Part shown: positions 5,508 through 7,632 of the stretch, in pieces
How the letters are laid out: each line of letters begins with the position of its first letter
How positions within the stretch are numbered: the stretch's first letter is position 1
NCBI GenBank assembly: GCA_964008075.1
Contig: CAXGAP010000041.1
Span: 1 to 7,632 of the forward strand
From: UBA724 sp964008075
Lineage (GTDB): Bacteria; Bacteroidota; Bacteroidia; Flavobacteriales; Flavobacteriaceae
Length of the DNA: 7,632 bases
Direction of reading: 5' to 3'
Made by a program: the position numbers and the translations under genes
The notes under the pieces: model-generated
Told to the model about the DNA's origin: nothing
The model's database searches: none
What the model saw: only the letters and a program-made list of their open reading frames with translations

Positions 5508-6674
5508 TTAATTTCTGAGGTTTGCAGTACTTTGAAATACTGTTTGTAGATGCTCGCTTTCCTTTAAGGTAAGTTCAACACCCCGTCTCTTTTTCATAGT
5601 TTTTGCAGTTTCGATTACTTTATCGATTTGGTTTTCGGTAAAGCCTTGTGCGCCTCCTCTCGAAAAACTAGGGATAAACTGGCGTGGGAAACCATGCCCA
5701 AATAAGTTACAACCAACCCCAATAACAGTAGCAGTATTAAAAGTGGTTTGAATAGCACATTGGGAGTAATCTCCCATCATAAGTCCACAAAACTGCAAGT
5801 CAGTATTGGCGAAATTACCAATCTTATAATCCCAAACACGTAAAAGCCCATAATCATTTTTAAGGTTTGAAGCATCTGTCCCGGCGCCAATATTACACCA
5901 CTCGCCAATCACAGCATTACCCAAAAAGCCATCATGACCTTTGTTGGAATTGCCAAAGAAAACAACATTATTGACTTCCCCTCCGACTTTTGCCTTTGGT
6001 CCAATGGAGCAATTGGAATAAACCTTGGTGCCCATTTTAATAATACTGTTTTTTCCAATATACAAAGGTCCCCTCAACATAGAGCCCTCCATGATTGTTG
6101 CGCCCTCTTCAATGAAAATTGGGCCATCGGATGTATTTAAGCTAACCCCTTCCATGTTCACATTGGAGCCGATTGTAATTCCACCATCGCCAATTTGTAA
6201 GTTGGTGTCTGCTATCTTTGCGGAGATTTTGTCTTGTGAGAGTATAGAAATATCAAATCGCAGTGCATGCTCATTCATAAGGAAAAGATCCCAGTTGTGT
6301 TTGATACGAGTATATTTTGATTTTTGAATCGAAATGTTTTCGTATGAATCTAACCTAAAATCATTTGAAGCAACACTCCCATGATAAGCAAGAACCTCAC
6401 CCTCGCAGACGAGTTTTTGATTGGGAGCTAAAGATTGAACAGCATCGACAAATTCTAGAGTAGGAATCAAAGACGCTAGTATGCATATGTCAGGGGTTAT
6501 GTCATTTGGTTCAGTTAGATAATCAACTGTTTCGACAGTCACAGTATTTGCAAACAATTTGAGCCATCGCTCTCTAAAAGTCATACCACCCATAAACAAG
6601 TCAGCAACAGGGTGCAAATAGACAAAAGGAAGCAAGTATTCTCTGTCTAATCCATCAAACAACCGGATATTCAT
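5508..6674 (-). CDS. GlmU-family protein, alternate bacterial type (sugar-phosphate nucleotidyl/acetyltransferase)
   Basis: This 388-residue protein resembles the Bacteroidetes alternate GlmU family (TIGR03991-type), presumed to make UDP-GlcNAc from glucosamine-1-phosphate by N-acetylation and uridylyl transfer. The N-terminal part (1-140) opens MNIRLFDGLDREYLLPFVY, then HPVADLFMGGMTFRERW (21-37); WDLFLMNEHALRFD (128-141) is also typical. Residues about 150-330 form a left-handed beta-helix of hexapeptide repeats (IGDGGITIG, LYIGKNSIIKMG and so on). The acetyltransferase core NKGHDGFLGNAVIGEW, then NIGAGT (244-266), places His247 where E. coli GlmU has catalytic His363. There is no classical LxxGxGTRM loop, as expected for this family, but the N-terminal signature looks altered (see findings). 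An acetyltransferase or nucleotidyltransferase for another sugar is possible. It lies 63 nt downstream of rpmE2, past a terminator. Confidence 0.82.
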   Translation of the reverse strand: MNIRLFDGLDREYLLPFVYLHPVADLFMGGMTFRERWLKLFANTVTVETVDYLTEPNDITPDICILASLIPTLEFVDAVQSLAPNQKLVCEGEVLAYHGSVASNDFRLDSYENISIQKSKYTRIKHNWDLFLMNEHALRFDISILSQDKISAKIADTNLQIGDGGITIGSNVNMEGVSLNTSDGPIFIEEGATIMEGSMLRGPLYIGKNSIIKMGTKVYSNCSIGPKAKVGGEVNNVVFFGNSNKGHDGFLGNAVIGEWCNIGAGTDASNLKNDYGLLRVWDYKIGNFANTDLQFCGLMMGDYSQCAIQTTFNTATVIGVGCNLFGHGFPRQFIPSFSRGGAQGFTENQIDKVIETAKTMKKRRGVELTLKESEHLQTVFQSTANLRN

Positions 6675-6691
6675 GTGATGTTGTAAAGTCT

Positions 6692-6720
6692 AAAAATAAA
6701 AAAACCTCCCAAAGAGAGGT
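6692..6720 (-). terminator. Rho-independent terminator after rpmE2
   Basis: On the minus strand ACCTCTC and GGGAGGT pair as a 7-bp stem (one U-G wobble) around a TTT loop (6720-6704), followed by six T, one A and five T (6703-6692). It begins 17 nt after the rpmE2 stop and ends 17 nt before the GlmU-family ATG. The U-tract exists only in this direction, so it terminates minus-strand transcription. Confidence 0.85.
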
Positions 6721-6724
6721 GAAG

Positions 6725-6732
6725 CAAATATG
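6725..6732 (-). promoter_or_regulatory. Candidate -7 box for the GlmU-family gene
   Basis: CATATTTG on the minus strand differs from TAnnTTTG only at the first base, and is followed by C as at other boxes here. It lies between the rpmE2 stop and the terminator hairpin, and would start a transcript right at the hairpin. No -33 TTG is seen, so confidence is low; readthrough from rpmE2 is the alternative. Confidence 0.3.
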
Positions 6733-6737
6733 AAAGT

Positions 6738-6989
6738 CTATTTTTTAAACTTTTCATATTTGTTTTTAAATTTATCAATACGACCAGCAGTATCAACCAA
6801 TTTGGCTTTTCCAGTATAGTAAGGATGAGAAGTTCTTGAAATCTCAAGTTTGATCAATGGGTACTCAATACCATCAACATCAATTGTTTCTTTAGAATTT
6901 GCAGTTGACTTTGTAATAAAGACATCATCATTAGACATATCTTTGAAAGCTACCAATCTGTAATTATCGGGATGAATACCTGATTTCAT
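6738..6989 (-). CDS. rpmE2: 50S ribosomal protein L31 type B (zinc-independent paralogue)
   Basis: The large-subunit protein L31 bridges the subunits near 5S rRNA. This 83-residue form is the type B (RpmE2/YkgM-like) variant: it has the family start MKSGIHPDNYRLVAFKDMSN, the signature LEISRTSHPYYTGK (48-61) and DTAGRIDKFKNKY (67-79), and contains no cysteine, so it lacks the CxxC zinc-binding pairs of type A L31. No type A copy is in the window, and Bacteroidetes often rely on the type B form. A strong terminator follows the TAG stop. The promoter (TAAATTTG) lies 25 nt upstream of the ATG, giving a leader of about 20 nt, too short for an L31 autoregulatory structure to be obvious. It is divergent from the DUF4199 gene with 73 bp between. 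Confidence 0.95.
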   Translation of the reverse strand: MKSGIHPDNYRLVAFKDMSNDDVFITKSTANSKETIDVDGIEYPLIKLEISRTSHPYYTGKAKLVDTAGRIDKFKNKYEKFKK

Positions 6990-7014
6990 TAGTTTAGTGA
7001 AATTAAAACGTGTG

Positions 7015-7049
7015 CAAATTTAATAGTTTTTCCTAATTTTACCATACAA
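7015..7049 (-). promoter_or_regulatory. rpmE2 promoter
   Basis: On the minus strand TAAATTTG (7022-7015) matches the -7 consensus and extends as GCAC, identical in its last seven bases to the mtaB box. A TTG (7049-7047) lies 24 nt upstream, one longer than the usual spacing range, so the -33 part is less certain than the -7 part. Confidence 0.5.
7034..7041 (+). promoter_or_regulatory. Weak candidate -7 box for the DUF4199 gene
   Basis: TAATTTTA is one base off TAnnTTTG and ends 21 nt before the ATG at 7063. No -33 TTG is visible, and the overlap with the rpmE2 promoter region would be compact. Tentative. Confidence 0.25.
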
Positions 7050-7062
7050 TTAAACAATAATC

Positions 7063-7575
7063 ATGCAAACAAACACCCCTACCATTCGAACCTACAGCTA
7101 TAAATATGGTATGATCATTTCAATTATAACCATTTTTTTCAGTTTGATGTTACACTTTATGGACCTCACCTATTCAGGTTCAAACGTACCTCAAATTGTA
7201 AATTTAGTTGTAACTGCAGCGTGTATCATCATTGCCATTGTTAGTTTTCGATCTGCAAATGGTAATAAATTAAGCGTAAGGCAGGCAGTAAAACTCGGCA
7301 CAGCAACAGCACTGATCTCAGGAATTATAGCTGTATTTTACACGCTTTTATTTGCGAATGTCATTGAGCCAGATTTTGTTGAAAGGCTCGGAAACGAGGT
7401 TACAGCAAAGCAAATGGCAGAAAGGTTTCCCCAGATGACTTCCGATCAGATTCAACAACAAGTAGATATGCAAGCGAAATTCTTTTGGGTTACTTATCCA
7501 TTTCTTTTGATTTTTTCTTGTATTTATGGGTTAGTTGTTGGTTGGATCACAGGACTCTTTACTAGAAGAAGCTAA
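7063..7575 (+). CDS. DUF4199 family integral membrane protein
   Basis: The 170-residue protein has four predicted membrane helices: about 15-35, 43-62, 76-97 and 141-162. Helices 3 and 4 are separated by a polar loop (about 98-139) rich in charged and Gln residues (VIEPDFVERLGNE, MAERFPQMTSDQIQQQVD). This layout and length match DUF4199, a Bacteroidetes family of unknown function. The final helix carries a Gly-rich YGLVVGWITGLF stretch ending in TRRS, suggesting a cytoplasmic C-terminus. A glycosyltransferase family 2 gene begins 13 nt after its TAA stop, so the two are probably cotranscribed; in flavobacteria DUF4199 genes often precede such a glycosyltransferase. That hints at a link to lipid-linked sugar transfer at the membrane, but this is inference from neighbourhood only. 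Confidence 0.85.
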   Translation: MQTNTPTIRTYSYKYGMIISIITIFFSLMLHFMDLTYSGSNVPQIVNLVVTAACIIIAIVSFRSANGNKLSVRQAVKLGTATALISGIIAVFYTLLFANVIEPDFVERLGNEVTAKQMAERFPQMTSDQIQQQVDMQAKFFWVTYPFLLIFSCIYGLVVGWITGLFTRRS

Positions 7576-7588
7576 AGCAAAATCGGGA

Positions 7589-7632
7589 GTGAATAAACAA
7601 AATCATGTTGATGTTTCTGTTGTTATTCCTTA
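7589..7632 (+). CDS. N-terminus of a family 2 glycosyltransferase (cut by the right edge)
   Basis: A GTG at 7589 opens a frame reading MNKQNHVDVSVVIPL to the window end. VDVSVVIPL is the first beta strand of the GT-A nucleotide-sugar-binding fold in glycosyltransferase family 2, typically followed by NEExxL. Two nearby ATGs (7605 and 7611) are out of frame, so GTG is the best start; a GGGAG run lies directly against it. It follows the DUF4199 gene after 13 nt and probably shares its transcript. Donor and acceptor cannot be inferred from this fragment; dolichol-phosphate-mannose-synthase-like members are common in this setting. Confidence 0.7.
   Translation, partial: MNKQNHVDVSVVIP

Noticed and set aside
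6025..6327. A 100-codon open frame on the plus strand opposite the GlmU-family gene
   Set aside because: It mirrors the hexapeptide-repeat coding region, lacks a promoter box and has no recognisable domain; it is best explained as an antisense shadow.
1..7632. CRISPR array, insertion sequence, tRNA, prophage or defence genes
   Set aside because: No regularly spaced direct repeats, no transposase, integrase or nuclease-like ORF, no cloverleaf-like sequence in the short intergenic gaps; all genes longer than 80 codons belong to ordinary chromosomal families.

Overview
The window reads as a compact, AT-rich stretch of chromosome from a member of the Bacteroidota, most likely Flavobacteriia/Flavobacteriales. 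Three things point there: TAnnTTTG promoter boxes (the Bacteroidetes -7 element) just upstream of most genes, little sign of Shine-Dalgarno sequences, and protein families typical of flavobacteria (alternate GlmU-family protein, DUF4199, zinc-free type B L31, a small GNAT-like protein, an MltD-like lipoprotein). I see no mobile element, tRNA, rRNA, CRISPR array or phage gene.

Layout, left to right: (1) the first codons of a probable minus-strand gene running off the left edge, with its promoter; (2) a plus-strand two-helix membrane protein with TPR-like repeats (121-636); (3) a minus-strand pair, alpha/beta hydrolase then lytic transglycosylase lipoprotein, joined by an ATGA overlap (2179 down to 633); (4) a small plus-strand GNAT-like protein (2238-2522); (5) minus-strand mtaB, tRNA ms2t6A37 methylthiotransferase (3841-2519); (6) a plus-strand peptide-type ABC substrate-binding lipoprotein (3887-5500); (7) a minus-strand GlmU-family protein (6674-5508) and, upstream of it, rpmE2 (6989-6738), separated by a clear intrinsic terminator; (8) a plus-strand DUF4199 membrane protein (7063-7575), followed after 13 nt by the first codons of a family 2 glycosyltransferase (7589 to the right edge).

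The genes mostly look like independent housekeeping functions: cell-wall turnover, UDP-GlcNAc or related sugar-nucleotide supply, tRNA modification, ribosome assembly and peptide binding. They alternate strand often. All three convergent junctions are extremely tight (two 4-nt stop-codon overlaps and one 7-nt gap), and the three divergent gene pairs complete within the window are only 45-73 bp apart, so promoters sit almost on start codons.

I do not see a convincing undescribed multi-gene system. The points most worth a second look are modest: a GlmU-family protein whose N-terminal nucleotidyltransferase signature looks altered while the acetyltransferase half is intact; a GNAT-like protein lacking the usual CoA-binding loop; two divergent genes that both appear to start with TTG; a hairpin that may end rpmE2 and also begin the glmU-like transcript; and a recurrent TAwATTTGCA promoter extension.
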